The position numbers and the translations under genes are program-made. The notes beneath the pieces are model-generated. The model searched no databases and was not told the origin of the DNA. It saw only the letters and a program-made list of their open reading frames with translations. This document shows, piece after piece, positions 35,695 through 47,780 of a DNA stretch of 64,000 nt (within the stretch, counting starts at the first letter, position 1; each line of letters begins with the position of its first letter). Source of the DNA: Henricia sp. BOLD:AAB3569 (taxonomy: Eukaryota > Echinodermata > Asteroidea > Spinulosida > Echinasteridae); NCBI GenBank assembly GCA_037783545.1, contig JBBELK010000975.1, forward strand, positions 72,001-136,000, in the 5' to 3' direction.

Positions 35695-38600
35695 GGCCCC
35701 CCTCCCCCCCCCACCCCGGTGGCCGAGTGGTATGGGTCACTGACTCGCAATACTAGGGTGAAAACTTGGGGTTGCAGGTTCGATACCCGGCTGGGATACC
35801 TGTGCCCTTGAGCAAGGTACTTAAACACAATTGCTCCATCCTTCGGAAGAGATGTAAAGCCGTTGGTCCAGTGTGTTGGGTAACGCACTTTAAAGATCCC
35901 AGAGCATTCTTTCGTGAAGAGCAAGGGGATTATAATTAGGGTGTCTCTGGCAGTTTCTAATTCATCGTCTCCTCATGGGTTTCATCACCCTTGCGATCGA
36001 CAGTGCAATGGGCACTTTTGAGGAAGAAGTAATAATAATAATAAAAATAGACAACTTTGGACGGCTCCGAGAATGGTTTGGTGAGAATGGTTTGGATGGT
36101 TTTCTGCCAACTACAAATTATTTGGACTGTTGATCGAGATATTAAAAAAACAAGATGAGAAAAATGCTGTACTAACCCTTGCCCCCCACATTAAATTAAA
36201 AAATTAAGAAAACTTAAGTTTAATAACATCCACAGGTACACACTATGCCAAATATTCCTCCATTTTAAACCACAAAGGTCTGACCTATGCAATGGATGAA
36301 GTAACATGTGCCACTGAAGAACTGGGAAGGAAATATCGAAGCCGCAAGATGTTTGACCACATCAATGCATTGCGATACCTCTTCCTTATGCTTCCTCCAG
36401 TCAGCCTCAAAATACTCAAAGAAATTCTGGATCTTCTCTTCTGCATATCTCACCAGCACAAACTTAATAAGATGACTGCATTTAACCTAGGGGTCATGTT
36501 TGCACCGCACATACTGTGGCCTCGATGTGTAAGTATAGTCTACACATCAGGGTTGTAGTCGAGTCCATCACAAGTCCGTGACAAGTCCAGCACAATTCCA
36601 GTAACAAGAAGCAAAGGATGAACACGCACAAAAGAATGCCTTTGTTGGAGTTCATTTGAATTAATAGCTTGTGACTTGAATTAAGACCCAGGGACTTGTG
36701 GTAGACTTGTGAGGACTTGTGAGTGATGGACTTGTGATGGCTTGTGCATGATGGACTCGACCACAACCCTGCTAAAAACCCATATTTATTTGGTCCTGTT
36801 GTGATTAAGCATCAAACAAATCAAATGTTGCATTTGTTACCAGTTTGTTTACAAACAAGTTGATTGCCCAAAACAAATAGTGTTTCACCAACAGAGGGCG
36901 CCCTTCTGCAAAGCACTATGGGATTTAGCTGGGTCAAACACGGTATGTCCATGCCATAGAGTTGTGTGTGTTTGACCCAGCTATATCTCATAGTGCTTTG
37001 CAGAAGGGCGCCCTCTGTTGGTGAAACACTATTTGCGATATGGTCTATGATTTTTCTCCAGTTAAATTTGATAGATGGTTGCAAACCAACTTTTAAGTTT
37101 TTGTATAGAAACTGCTTTGATTGTACCTTTACATTCCAGCTGACAGTTGATGACCTGGGAGATAAGACCTTCATAAATAAACTCAACTGTGGCGTCGAGT
37201 TCATGATTATTCATTTTCACAAGATTTTTCAGGTAAATCACCTTATTATTAATATGGCCTTAGTAAAATTATTAACCACATTGTTTTCCCATGATCTTAT
37301 GGCATATATGTAATTTCATAATGTAGTTCATTCTTTCCAAAGATTTGATCAATATCAATAGCTGGATTCTTGCAAAGATTTTTTCCCCTGTGTTGTCTTG
37401 GGCCTATAAGGGGTATGCTGATAAATGTGCTGTTAAAAATGTTCCCTTAAGTTATTAAGCAATGCAGTGAAACTACTGCAAGTAATTTTAAAATCTCTAG
37501 ATTTGCTCATTCACTTGTATTTTTATGTTGCACTATATTTCGAAACAGATTCCCACAAAGATGCTAAAACGTTGTGAGCAGTACATCAAACATGGAAGGC
37601 TGCTTGATGATGAAAAATGGAAGTCAAGTGACGCTAAACCAAATGGACAGGTACAGTACTAAAATGTTTGCTTGATAAGAGAAAGCGTTTTTGTTTTTGT
37701 GGTAAAGCACATTATGCATGCTCACTTGGATACTACTGAGCCCAATAATGACCAGGGGGCACCGTTGACAATAAGTAGTAACGTGTCAAATACAGCCTCT
37801 GAAATTCTAATTTTGGTCTAGGATGCAAATGTGACGTCCAAACGAAGTCTTGTTATTGGTGCTCCCCAAAAATGCACTGTTGATGTGAAGAAGGAACAGA
37901 CGAAGACGGGGGTTGCCCTCGGCCTGCTCTATGAAAGTGTCCAAGAAATGCCTTCAAGCTCCAAAAAGAGGAAACTCATGAAACAGGTTGGTATTTGAAT
38001 TGTCTCTCACTCGGGTGACGCACCTGTTAAAAGGATGCTAATCTGTGTTAATGAACTCTTCATTAATTAAAGTTACGTTAGTGAGATTTTACCATACACT
38101 TTAATACTTGTATTAATTACCAAGTAAATGAAGTCTTTTATTTGGTAAATGGATGGATTTTTTGGGTTTAATGATTTGTGTTGGTAGGTGCCAGGAAATA
38201 CAATGTTTATTTGATCACAGAACAATCTGTTTTGTTTGATTCCAAATTGTACTTCTAAATAGTGCATTTTAATAGTTCCGTGAGTTATAAAGAGTCCAGG
38301 AGGCCCAGTGAAAACCGATCCCTAATTCTTAGTTTGCGCATTTATATAATTAGTTTGCAAGGAACTGCAACATGCCAGGGACACCGACCCGAGTCAAGGA
38401 GGATTTAATGCTAAGAAGTCAACTGCGACACAGTAAACGGCCAAAACATGTCAGGAGCAAGTCTGCAGGTGATGCTGTTGTTGTAAGTACTATCCTTGTT
38501 CAAAAGTACTTCTCACTACTTTAATAACTGGGGGCGATTGTTTTTGTTTTGTTTTGTCTTTTGTTGTTCATAATAGAAAACACAGGAGATAAATTGGACC

Positions 38601-40532
38601 TTGATCAGGCAGTTGTGGATGTGTTGAATATTTAGGCTCATGAAACACAGAAGATGAAACACAAAAAGCCCCAAAAACAATTGCAAAACGACGGTTAATG
38701 TTATTATTAAAAGTGGATAGTTATAGTGTAATAGCCAGTGACGAGAATGACTTTCAAAAAGTGGGTTATAAGCCATCATCTTGTATGCAAATGACTATAG
38801 TGCAAACATGATATGTAGTTTTGGAGCGAGAAATTCTATTAGTTGGCGACTAGTCTGTGTTATTAAAGAGAAGCTGTAGAATGTCCACTCATAGTATTGT
38901 GCTTTGTCTTCATTCTTAATGTATGTGTTTACTTGCATTTTATTTCTTCACAAGAAACACCTACATGCAACATCTTCAGTGCATCTTAAGAAAAGACTGG
39001 CACCCAATCCCCCAGCAACTAAGGTATGTTGAAGAAATATTGTTAAGTTTCATGAAGTAGTCCCCAGAAACAATTCTATGAAATATATACTCTTTGTAAA
39101 AACAGAAGTTGGAATAAATGATCTGGGGCCAATTTCATAAAGCTTTTAAGCAGAAAAATTTGCTTAATCCAAAATTTGTCGCCTTTATGAAAATGGGTTT
39201 AACTTAATGGTCAAAATCGTATGATAACTTGTGTTTTTAGCAAGAATAGCAAAACGCCAGTTAATTGTAATATATGGATTTTGAATGAAATCCTGTTTTT
39301 ATAAAGCAAAACAATTTGGGGTTAAGCATTTATTTTTGCTTATCAGCTTTATGAAATTGGCCCCTGGTGCCTTCCTAGTCAATGTAGGTTCCATTTTACA
39401 CTTTCCATTTAAAGCTCAAATGGTTCCCACACTTCCAGCAATGCTTGATAAGTACTGTGATAAACCACAAACGGCCAACAAAACTAAAAACCTAGTGTAA
39501 ATGCCATGAACGAATTACGGATCTGTCACTGCAATCGTGTTAATAGTGTGCAGACATTTTTGTTGGACCATATAGATTTCCAACAGCAGCACAACACAAG
39601 GAAGTGATAGCTGTGAGATGTCTCCATTATTGTCACATCGTCCCAGGCGACCAGCTCCATTGACACCCCAACAGCGGCAGCAGCAGTGTACAAACACACC
39701 TGATTTAACCAGGAAACGTGCCTCATCACTAGCACACAAACCCCAATCTAATGAGCAACATGCAAGAAAGCTTGTCACTCTCTCAGCGTTGGAGAAGCCA
39801 GTACCCAAACCAAGAAAGCTCAAGGTATGCCTATTCATATCAAAATCCCACTGCAGCCAAAACAATTTGGTCGCAATCGGTTTCAAACTTAAGCCTCAAA
39901 CGTTTAACATACCAGCATTGTACCAAAATATTTGGACCAGAAAGGGGTTTCTTACAGTGGAGCTTTTTCTCTTTGCAAAAAATAACGAACACAACATTTG
40001 GTATGGTGCCTGATCACCATTGAAATGAAACAAGACAACTTGGGATGAGAGAAAATTTTTTTTCTCTTATCCCAAGTTGTGTTACTCACAATAAGTTAGG
40101 GATATTGTAGGGTATACGCAGATATTTTATTAAGGGTATGTTTTCCGCTTTAATGATTTTGTATACGATTAGACAATTGTATCTGCATGACAGACGCACT
40201 TTGTCACAGGAATAACTGAAAACAGTCATTTGAAGAAAAACCAATCCAAAATTGACAACATATACCAATATTCCTAACTTATTGTGAGTATAGTGTATAA
40301 TTCACAACTTTACTTCATTCCCTTTAAATAAATTGGTAGGAATGATTTTAATTTTATTTATTGTCAACATTTTGGTAGTATATTCTTTAAAAAATGGATT
40401 GAATATTTCATACTTGGATTAATTGTGCATTTTTTTTCAATGCAGGAAAATGGGGACTTTCTATCAAGACCTTGTGATAAGCGTATACGAACGAGGACAG
40501 CACGGATGCATGAGCTGAGTAGCTTGGTGTAA
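33984..40532 (+). CDS. ARHGAP19: Rho GTPase-activating protein 19 (ARHGAP19), 11 exons
   Basis: Exons: 33984-34194, 34412-34498, 34919-35128, 36236-36528, 37140-37232, 37549-37650, 37822-37986, 38354-38482, 38955-39023, 39618-39824, 40446-40532. They total 1653 nt and give 550 residues (vertebrate ARHGAP19 about 494). The N-terminal LCNPLHYVDAMRHKHPAI matches the family-specific segment. A RhoGAP domain follows from about residue 75, with EGIFRRPGN carrying the arginine finger (R108), VLKSFLGDLPEPLLTDKHF, and FNLGVMFAPHILWP at the end. C-terminal LYESVQEMPSSSKKRKLMKQ and a basic tail with KPVPKPRKLK are also ARHGAP19-like. It is expected to inactivate RhoA during cell division. The start is the first ATG in frame after a probable acceptor at 33972. 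The acceptor of exon 10 (39617/39618) has a poor pyrimidine tract and was chosen mainly on frame; exons 8 and 9 are short and less certain than the GAP domain. Confidence 0.92.
35657..35692 (+). repeat. Poly-C tract, about 36 C
   Basis: A run of C, interrupted only upstream by single A, in ARHGAP19 intron 3 directly before a SINE. Length is approximate. Confidence 0.9.
35717..36050 (+). mobile_element. Full-length tRNA-derived SINE (ARHGAP19 intron 3)
   Basis: The head GGTGGCCGAGTGGTATGGGT (A box) and GGTTCGATACC (B box) is followed by CCCTTGAGCAAGGTACTT, the AACGCACTTTAAAGATCCCA core and an (AAT)n tail ending near 36050. The same family lies on the minus strand at 54491-54838 and, more diverged, at 48765-49040. 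Confidence 0.88.
36875..37034. mobile_element. Palindromic MITE (ARHGAP19 intron 4)
   Basis: About 60-bp arms: AAATAGTGTTTCACCAACAG..GGGCGCCCTTCTGCAAAGC at the left, complemented exactly on the right and ending at ATTT 37034. The central loop lies around 36943-36968. It ends about 105 bp before exon 5. Confidence 0.9.
39125..39364. mobile_element. MITE with GGGGCCAATTTCATAAAGC ends (ARHGAP19 intron 9)
   Basis: GGGGCCAATTTCATAAAGCT at the left is complemented by AGCTTTATGAAATTGGCCCC at the right. Subterminal TTTGCTTAATCC / GGTTAAGCATTTA words also pair. The same family is nested in the SINE at 26908-27118. Confidence 0.88.
40034..40290. mobile_element. Hairpin and adjacent inverted-repeat MITE (ARHGAP19 intron 10)
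   Basis: A 46-bp hairpin (ACAACTTGGGATGAGAGAAA with its complement, 40034-40080) abuts an element at 40083-40290. That element has ends TACTCACAATAAGTTAGG and CCTAACTTATTGTGAGTA. Both are non-coding. Confidence 0.8.
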
Positions 40533-40621
40533 TCAGGTGTCATTCATTTGACATCCGTTGCAAAAAGTCTAATTACAGTTTAAACTGCACATGTCTATAT
40601 CAGTGTGTCTGACACACTTTA

Positions 40622-40627
40622 AATAAA
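40622..40627 (+). promoter_or_regulatory. Candidate polyadenylation signal AATAAA for ARHGAP19
   Basis: AATAAA lies 90 bases after the ARHGAP19 stop codon. No downstream GU-rich element was checked in detail. Confidence 0.4.
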
Positions 40628-41200
40628 CTCAAACAAAAGTGTTGTCAACTGTGTCAAGCACAAAATGTTGACCCCTTAGGCCTATTTATAATTATTCCTA
40701 CCTTTTATTTGTCACATAGTGTTAGGACCACTAAACTGATTTTAATACTAATAAATTTATGTCTGGGTCGAATAATTTCATTTACTGTACTATAGACCAT
40801 ACGTGTGGTCATTTGTTTAAATAATGGATTGTAAATAGTTATGTAAGTACATGTACATGTATGTCCATTTACTCCTTTGCATTTAAACCTTTGCATTATG
40901 CAGCCCACTATAGACTGATAGGGGTAAGTCACATTCTTTTTACATTAAGGTAACAAAACAAAACCAGTTCTTCAAAATACATTTTCTATTTAATGTTTGT
41001 TATGCCTCTGGTCTAGTAAAACGTCCATTTAATAAGGTATTTAAGGTACAGTATTAGACTATTGGTTCAGCAGATTTGTAACCAAAATTCCTTTTTAGAA
41101 GAGGCTTTAACTATTACTCATTACTATGTAAAGTACATGTAAATTCATCCATGAATAACAAATTTAAAGACGTTGTTTAAAGATTGTTTAGCCCTTTTTA
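40628..41200. other. AT-rich intergenic sequence, nothing recognised
   Basis: No coding frame, repeat ends or RNA gene were recognised. Confidence 0.4.
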
Positions 41201-41355
41201 TAGAAACTTTGCACTGGCGGCCAATGACAGGGGGCAGGTTTTCATATTTAAATGATGTGACAATAGACCTTGTCCCACAAAGTGTCTACTCATGCATGAC
41301 ACACGTACAGTGATCGACAATGAGACTGGTCATGGCCGCCTGTGCAAAAGCTCTA
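41201..41355. mobile_element. TA-flanked MITE family A, intergenic copy
   Basis: Ends TATAGAAACTTTGCACTGGC and GCCTGTGCAAAAGCTCTA, with inner GACAGGGGGCAGGTTTTCAT shared with the copy at 28728-28855. The interior is slightly longer in this copy. Confidence 0.8.
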
Positions 41356-42129
41356 TTACAAGTGTATTAATGCTGTATAAATTAACTGCGCTTTCCTGGA
41401 TACTTTGCTAAAATCCTTAGTACAATGTACATGTAGCTATTAATGCACAACAATTTTAGCCCACAACGAAGGTCACACACTTCCTGTTGACCCCTATGGG
41501 GCACATTCTCAAGCATATTTTGCTTTTTATAGAAACCTAACCCTGGGGACATGATCGACCGACAATCGCCTTCATGTAAATAAGGTTATAGAGAAAGTAT
41601 GTTTTGTTTTGGTTTTTTAGGGGTGAGGGGGGGTGGGCGGTGGAGTTATCTTGTCTATGCCTCCCCTACCACCACAACCCCCCCGCCCCCACCCCACCCC
41701 CCAAATATGGGCAATTCAGCCATCATGGAAATGGCTGCCGTCTTACATTTTTTGGCCAAGTACTGTACATCTCCACTGCCGGAAGGCAGTATCTGAACGG
41801 CTCTTTTTGAATTGTCATCTTTACAATCACATCTCCTTACAAGTGAGTTGTAAGATTGTCTTTTTCCAATTTCAAGGGATGGGGCAATTAATATCTACAT
41901 CACACAAAATGTTACTTTTTACTTTCACGTATCGGCTGACTCAGTAAATATATTGACCATGTTGATGTGAGAAATCTACTGCACATTGTCATTAAAGTAA
42001 TGACCAATCGTTTAATTTGCCTCTCTTTAAATTTGCCTAATTTTCCCCGGGCCTAATTTGCCAAATTTGCAAATTTTAATCCCTATGTTCACCTTTACAA
42101 ATGTAAAATACTCCTATAAATGTCATATG
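41356..42129. other. Intergenic sequence, nothing recognised
   Basis: Contains G-rich (41617-41640) and C-rich (41668-41702) stretches and otherwise unique sequence. No gene is supported. Confidence 0.4.
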
Positions 42130-42314
42130 CAGCGTGATATGTGGCAGAGGGTATCCCCCCTACCATTGTTCCCCCATTGTGTGTCAAACATCCAAGGAAT
42201 TTCCAAGGAATTCCTTTCAGTTTTTAGGGGGGATTGGTGCGTTAACAAAAGGGAAGAGTGCGTGTTGAGGTATAGGGGCGTTAGGGGGGAGTCCCTCTGC
42301 CACATATCGTGCTG
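42130..42314. mobile_element. MITE family C (CAGCACGATATGTGGC ends)
   Basis: Ends CAGCGTGATATGTGGCAGAG and CTCTGCCACATATCGTGCTG. The interior has CATTGTTCCCCCATTGTGTG and GGTGCGTTAACAAAAGGGAA. Further copies lie at 56253-56454 and 56616-56822, with a right-end fragment at 57191-57213. Confidence 0.88.
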
Positions 42315-42974
42315 GGTATAACAAATGTGTATAGACAAAGCAGTGTTTAGTTGCCTTTATAGTGCTATTTGAACAAGTCGAGACTCTTTTTGTAGTATTC
42401 ACATTTTTAAGGAAAAAAGTTGGTTCATTGTTGTGTTGTTAATAAGATAATGATATCACAATTTTGAGCAGAATGTTGGGAGTCAAAGGTTTCAATTTGT
42501 GGATCTTTAAGGTGACTGGCAAGAACAAATTCTGTATGGCCTATAAATACTGGGAGAACATAAATTGTTGAAGTTCCTCCCTTGGTCTTAAATATGTTAA
42601 ATAGAGGTGAAAATTCAAGTCAATGTTGAAGCAAGATATTTCTTTGCCAGTTTTTGTGACTGCACCACATCCTCTTAAAACAGTGCCCTTTAACGCACTC
42701 CCCATTCGTAACGTCGCTTAGCAAAGTGGAAATTCCCTGAGATCTCAGGATGCTGCACCAAGACTGAGCTTGTGAAGCAAAGCCGCGCCGTGTTTGAAAA
42801 CCAGGCATAGAAACAGGGACCACGTACCAGTCTACTGACGAAAGAGAACGTTGGTAGCCGGCCATCTTTACGCAGCATTATATGTACCGTACACACATTG
42901 ATGAGGAGTATACTGTACGTGTATGTGTGCATGACAGTTGAACTGCATGATTTAAATTTGGCACTGACAGCGAT
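42315..42974. other. Upstream region of PWWP2, no element recognised
   Basis: The 660 bp before the PWWP2 start codon show no repeat ends. The promoter and 5' UTR are presumably here, but no defined motif can be called. Confidence 0.4.
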
Positions 42975-45900
42975 ATGGCGGCTGGAAAAGAGTTGCCAAA
43001 CATGAAACCAGGCACTATGATTGCTGTGGAAGTTGAGCAAGCAGTCAACAATGTTCTGATGGTATGCCTTAGAAGTGGAGGAAAAATTTACCGCGGAGCT
43101 TTGATTGATACACAAATTGGGTAAGTAAACTGACTCGCGTTTTCTTCATGGCCGGTTAGGTTGGATGTCAAACTGGATGTCGTCGTCTCACAAATCGCGG
43201 TCATGGCGGTCAAGGCATGTGTTGTGATGATCGAAGCCGAAGGACCGGTGTGAAGTTGGTTATTTATTTGACGTTCGACGTTCAATATTCAATAAGCCAG
43301 TTCGGAATCTCGCTCGCACAATGAACGTCTATGGGATTGTGTCAAGGTCATTTGAGATAAACACAGGTCATTTGAGATAAACACAATGCATACCGCTTTG
43401 TTTATCTCAAACCAAAGTCGGGAGACGCATGCGCAGTCGAGACTCCGAACTGGCTTATAAGGAGCCGTTACTTATTCAACATTCAATAAGGAGTTGTTAC
43501 TTATTCGACATACAAATGCACAGACAATAAACCTTATCGACATTCTCAATGCATTATGGGATTGGATGACAAAATTGCCCCGCCAAATGTGCATAAACCT
43601 ATATGAGGCGGACACCAACTCGGCAACTTTTTTACTCATTTTCACGAAAACCAAAAAGAGTTCAAGAATCAACCTCCCACCACTTTATCTTTGACACATA
43701 GCAAACATTCTGACAAACATGTCCCGAAACAGAAATGTTGCAAATGCGAGAAATCTTTGGGGATTCCCTTCGTATCGGTAGAGTCCAAGTACCACGCTCG
43801 CAGCTCGGTATGCGCTATGCAACACACGCCGTATATCGGCACGGCGCGCTTGGCGGATTGAGTGTGCTGCACTGCAAGTCCGTGAGTGCGGACTCCCCTG
43901 GTAAAACTGTTGAGTTTCACAACACATTCCTGCCGTTTCTGAAATAGCGCATCTTGAAAAACATCCTCTAAAATATCACAACATTGTGCAATTCAAACCT
44001 TTTAAATAGGAACTGAAAATAAAGCATAATTTCTGACGATATGCATTTTTTAAAACGATTTTCAAAAATTTATATTGGTGGGGGAGTACGAGTCCGTGTA
44101 CACGGCCAGACTCGCAGTGCAGTGCATGCAGTGCAGCACACTCAATCCGTCCAACGCCGTGCCGAGTACGGCGTGTGTTGCATAGCGCATACCGAGCTGC
44201 GAGCGTGGTACTCGGACTCTACCGATACGAAGGGAATCCCCGATGATTTCTCGCATTTGCAACATTTCTGTTTCGGGACATGTTTGTCAGAATGTTTGAT
44301 ATGTGTCAAAGATAAAGTGGTGGGAGGTTGATTCTTGAACTCTTTTTGGTTTTCGTGAAAATGAGTAAAAAAGTTGCCGAGTTGGTGTCCGCCTCATAGG
44401 TTTATGCACATTTGGCCGGGCAATTTTGTCATCCAATCCCATAATGCATTGAGAACGTCGATAAGGTTTATTTTATTTCAAAGGGTCAAACGCCCCACCC
44501 TGGGGCATGAAAAACGTGACCAAACCCCCACCTAGGGGGTGGGGCAGCACGGGTGGGGGAGGGGGAAAACAATTGATAGGTGCATAAGTAACGGCTCCTT
44601 ATTGAATGTCGAATAAGTAATACAGCTCCTTATTGAATGTTGAAAAAGTAACAGCTCCTTATTCAACTTATTGAATATTGAACGTCGAATAAGTAACCAA
44701 CTTCACACCGGTAGTCGACGGGCGTCATCAGCATACATGTAGGCCTAGGCCTATAGCCCTACAAATAGGGCTGTAAATGGCTCGCTTTTCAAATCTGACT
44801 TATTACTGTCGCAATTCACAGCCCTACGACGAGGCTGTAAAAATGCCGAAATCCGAGAAAGTTTTGCTACAAATATCGTCCGAAGCACATCAGACCAGAG
44901 CACTTTCACATACACCATTGTAATCCTGAGTACAGTTTTAGAAGGCTAAAACTTGTTTATGTGACGTTTATAATTATAGTGGGACGTCATCATTTTTTAT
45001 GCTACAGTCCTACACTTTAACCCCTTAACAATTTAACCCCATTCGCCGTGGTGAAGCATGCTACACGACTAACATGACTAAGGTCGTCCAAATACCCGTG
45101 TGAAAAATCTTACCTTACATTCCAAATCAGACATTTAAAAACACGGGCATGGATGTCCTTGTAATCTCAAGACTTTTGTACCCTTGTCGTTCTTTTCCCA
45201 TGATGACTCAAACATCAGAAAAGGATAATAAAGGGAGCAAAATTTGGAGTAAAATCGACAAATCTCAAACAGATCAAGGGTGACTTGACTTTGCTAGTAT
45301 CGCGTAAAAAGGAAAGTAGTCCCACCAACGTGGATGGATTTTGTTTACACTCTCTTAAGCCTAGACTGGTCTCCTGTCTATGTGCGCTACACTGCTCTCG
45401 CTCATATATGACGCGTGGGGAAGTAAAAATGTCGGCATACATGTAGTTGCCAGATCCGTGACCTCGCCAGTCTATTGATGAACAATGGCTGATGAATAGG
45501 GTGGTGACCTCGCGGACCTGGCGACTATGCCGACTTTACGTTATAGTTCAACTGGAGTCCTAACAACAAATATTATCTGTCGTTCGAGAGACTCTAATGT
45601 AAATGTCAGCAAAGTAGCCAGGTTTGTGACCTCGTCATCCTATGATGAACAATGGCTGATTCTGAATAGAGTGGCGAGGTCACGGACCTGGCGATTATGC
45701 CGACATTTTAGTCGCTCAATCAAATTTGATTGCCGATTTGCCTAGTTATGACCTGCATGTATAAACCATGTGAAATTGTTAGTTTGATGATAAAAATGCA
45801 AAATTGGGAGGGAAAAGTGTCATGATTTTATTAAGGAAAAACTTTAAAATATATAGGTTTAGTGTACTGCATGGGGTCCTCAGTGGGTGTCCATGCAATG

Positions 45901-47780
45901 GGCAATTTACCCAAGACTAAGAGCAGATTTGATAGAAAAACCCAAAGTTAGAAAAACCAAAAACAAAAAAAAGTCTTGGGGAAAAAACTTTAGAAGTTGA
46001 TAAGAAATGTTTTTTTTTTTAATGGAAAAACCCAAATTTTGGGAGAAATGAAATTTGAAGATTTATTTAGGAAACGACCTGTCGTGTGCTTTTTACACAT
46101 GGTCTGAAGCCATTATCAACTACATGTACTCAATTCTTTCTGATATTTTGGCCTAAATAATGTGTACTCAAATTCACTCTGGCGTAGCCTACAGCACCAC
46201 CACTTATCTATGGAGGGTTTGCAGCAGGCTGGTTTAGGTTAGCAGATCAAGTTTGTGACCCTTGCCCATTCTCGGATGAGTATGATCTGTATGATTGTTC
46301 ATTGGAATTTCATTGAAAAATTTAAATGCCAATGACCATTCGCAAATGTAGTAAATATACATGTCATCAGTTAAAAAGATTTTTCCTCCTTTTGTGAATT
46401 TCTGTTCATAGAAGATGTCCTCCAGGTATCGATGGTCCCGTTCCACTCTGTAAACGACTTAAAGACAACTTTGATGTGACTCAATCTGAAAGTGATGCAG
46501 CTGTAGTTGTCATACCAAATGAAAATGAATCCCAAGGAGCGGACAAGGTGGAACATTCAGCGCTTAGCTACAGACAGTCGTACTTCCAAGATATGCCTTT
46601 GCCCACACCTAGACTAATACTGGTACACAAACCGGTTAACTTCAAGGAAAAGATGTCTGCTTCCAATGCACGAACTAGGCCAATCCGCCTCAGACCAAGA
46701 CGCCCGCTTTGCAGTAAATGCCGATCACAATGTGGAAGCAGTTTGACTGCTTCAAGTTCACATACCTCGGGAAGAAAGGGAAATAAAGTAACATTCATTG
46801 CAAAAGAAGACAAAAAAGACAACTCATCTAAATGCCCTAGACCCAAGAAGTCACTAACTGCTACAGGTGCAGCCACAGTGCATGCTACAAGTCCAGTTAT
46901 AAAGATTTCATATGCAAGTCCTCACGGTAAAGGACATGTGGTACGAATACCAGCAAAAACGCACTCTGCTGCCTACAAACACAGTGCCGAGTTCAACCAA
47001 CTTGCTAAAAGCCAGAAATCTGTGAAGAAAATAAAGAAGACAAAGACTGCGCCAAAGGTGACGAATCAAATGCTGAATGGTTGTCTCCATGACGATGATG
47101 CCACATCGTACCATGAGCAGCATAGACGGATACGCATCGTTAAATGTGAAGGGACATACCACAGTGCCTCACCAAGTCCTCCCAGTGAGGAAGATAATGA
47201 TGACGTCCAAAGAGGAAATCTGCCCACAGACAATGCTCACTGCATCATGAAGACACTACCGAGAGAACAGAAACGGTCAACGGTGACAGATGAAGAAAAT
47301 TGCTCCCAGTCAGAGGCCAGTTCCATCGAAGTGAAAAACACAGCTGCATCTTGTGGAGAAACCAAACCTGCCGTGGTCATGGAACGCGCTTCATCAAAAC
47401 CACAGGTGTACAAAAAACAGGTGACTAAGGGTCGTTTGCAAGATGGTCGGGAAATGTGTATTGGTGATGTCGTTTGGGGCAAGATCACAGGGTTTCCTTG
47501 GTGGCCGGGCCGAATTGTTGAGATAGTTGTCAGCAAACAAGAGAATGGTGTTTTGCTAAGTCAGTTGGCGCAAATTACATGGTTTAGATCCCCGACAATT
47601 TCACACATGCCTTTGGCAGAATTGTATCCATTTCTTCCTTTTTTTGCTGAACGATACAATCGAAAAAAGAAGGGAGTTTACAGGGATGCAGTTAGACAAG
47701 CCACAGAAGCAGCAAGTACAATATCGGCAGAAGTGCGTGCACTCAACACAATGTTTGAAACATCGACGCTACAACCGTAG
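42975..47780 (+). CDS. PWWP2: PWWP2A/B-type PWWP domain protein, 2 exons
   Basis: Exon 1 is 42975-43120 and exon 2 is 46412-47780; together 1515 nt and 504 residues. The first exon has the N-terminal region typical of PWWP2 proteins (VEVEQAVNNVLMVCLRSGGK then YRGALID), and the junction reads IGRCPPGIDGP with matching phase 2. Exon 2 is long, with many Ser, Lys, Arg and Pro residues (low complexity) in the middle. It ends with the PWWP domain at about residues 398-490, beginning GDVVWGKITGFPWWPGRI, where the aromatic cage and PWWP core are visible. Vertebrate PWWP2A/B bind H2A.Z- and H3K36me3-marked nucleosomes and recruit a NuRD subcomplex; the same role is inferred. One invertebrate gene likely corresponds to both vertebrate paralogues. 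The single 3.3-kb intron is crowded with nested foldback elements. Exon 2 contains no break. Confidence 0.92.
43244..44712. mobile_element. 1.5-kb nested foldback element in PWWP2 intron
   Basis: The outermost ends ACCGGTGTGAAGTTGGTTA and TAACCAACTTCACACCGGT are exact complements. About 430-bp inner arms follow (43470-43900 versus 44075-44470), for example ATGTCCCGAAACAGAAATG against CATTTCTGTTTCGGGACAT. A further 165-bp palindrome with arms AAGCCAGTTCGGA / TCCGAACTGGCTT sits at 43293-43459 inside the left part. No transposase is present. A piece of the same family (CATCCAATCCCATAACGCAT..GATAAGGTTTATT) lies at 59508-59551. Confidence 0.88.
45426..45713. mobile_element. Nested palindromic element in PWWP2 intron
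   Basis: Two adjacent palindromic halves each contain GTGACCTCG..AACAATGGCTGAT..GGACCTGGCGA. The outer ends AAAAATGTCGGCATA and ATGCCGACATTTT pair as well, giving palindromes within a palindrome over 288 bp. It is preceded by CTAGACTGGTCTCCTGTC (45362), a terminal motif seen also near 14667, 15246, 16225 and 59606. Confidence 0.8.
45778..45910. repeat. Second copy of the 18250-18460 dispersed repeat
   Basis: Shares TTAGTTTGATGATAAAAATG, AAAAGTGTCATGA and GCATGGGGTCC..CAGTGGGTGTCC with the NOC4L intron 1 copy. Confidence 0.6.

Noticed and set aside
39399..39500. Possible extra ARHGAP19 exon (KAQMVPTLPAMLDKYCDK)
   Set aside because: No acceptor in the phase required by exon 9, and the upstream sequence is a MITE end.
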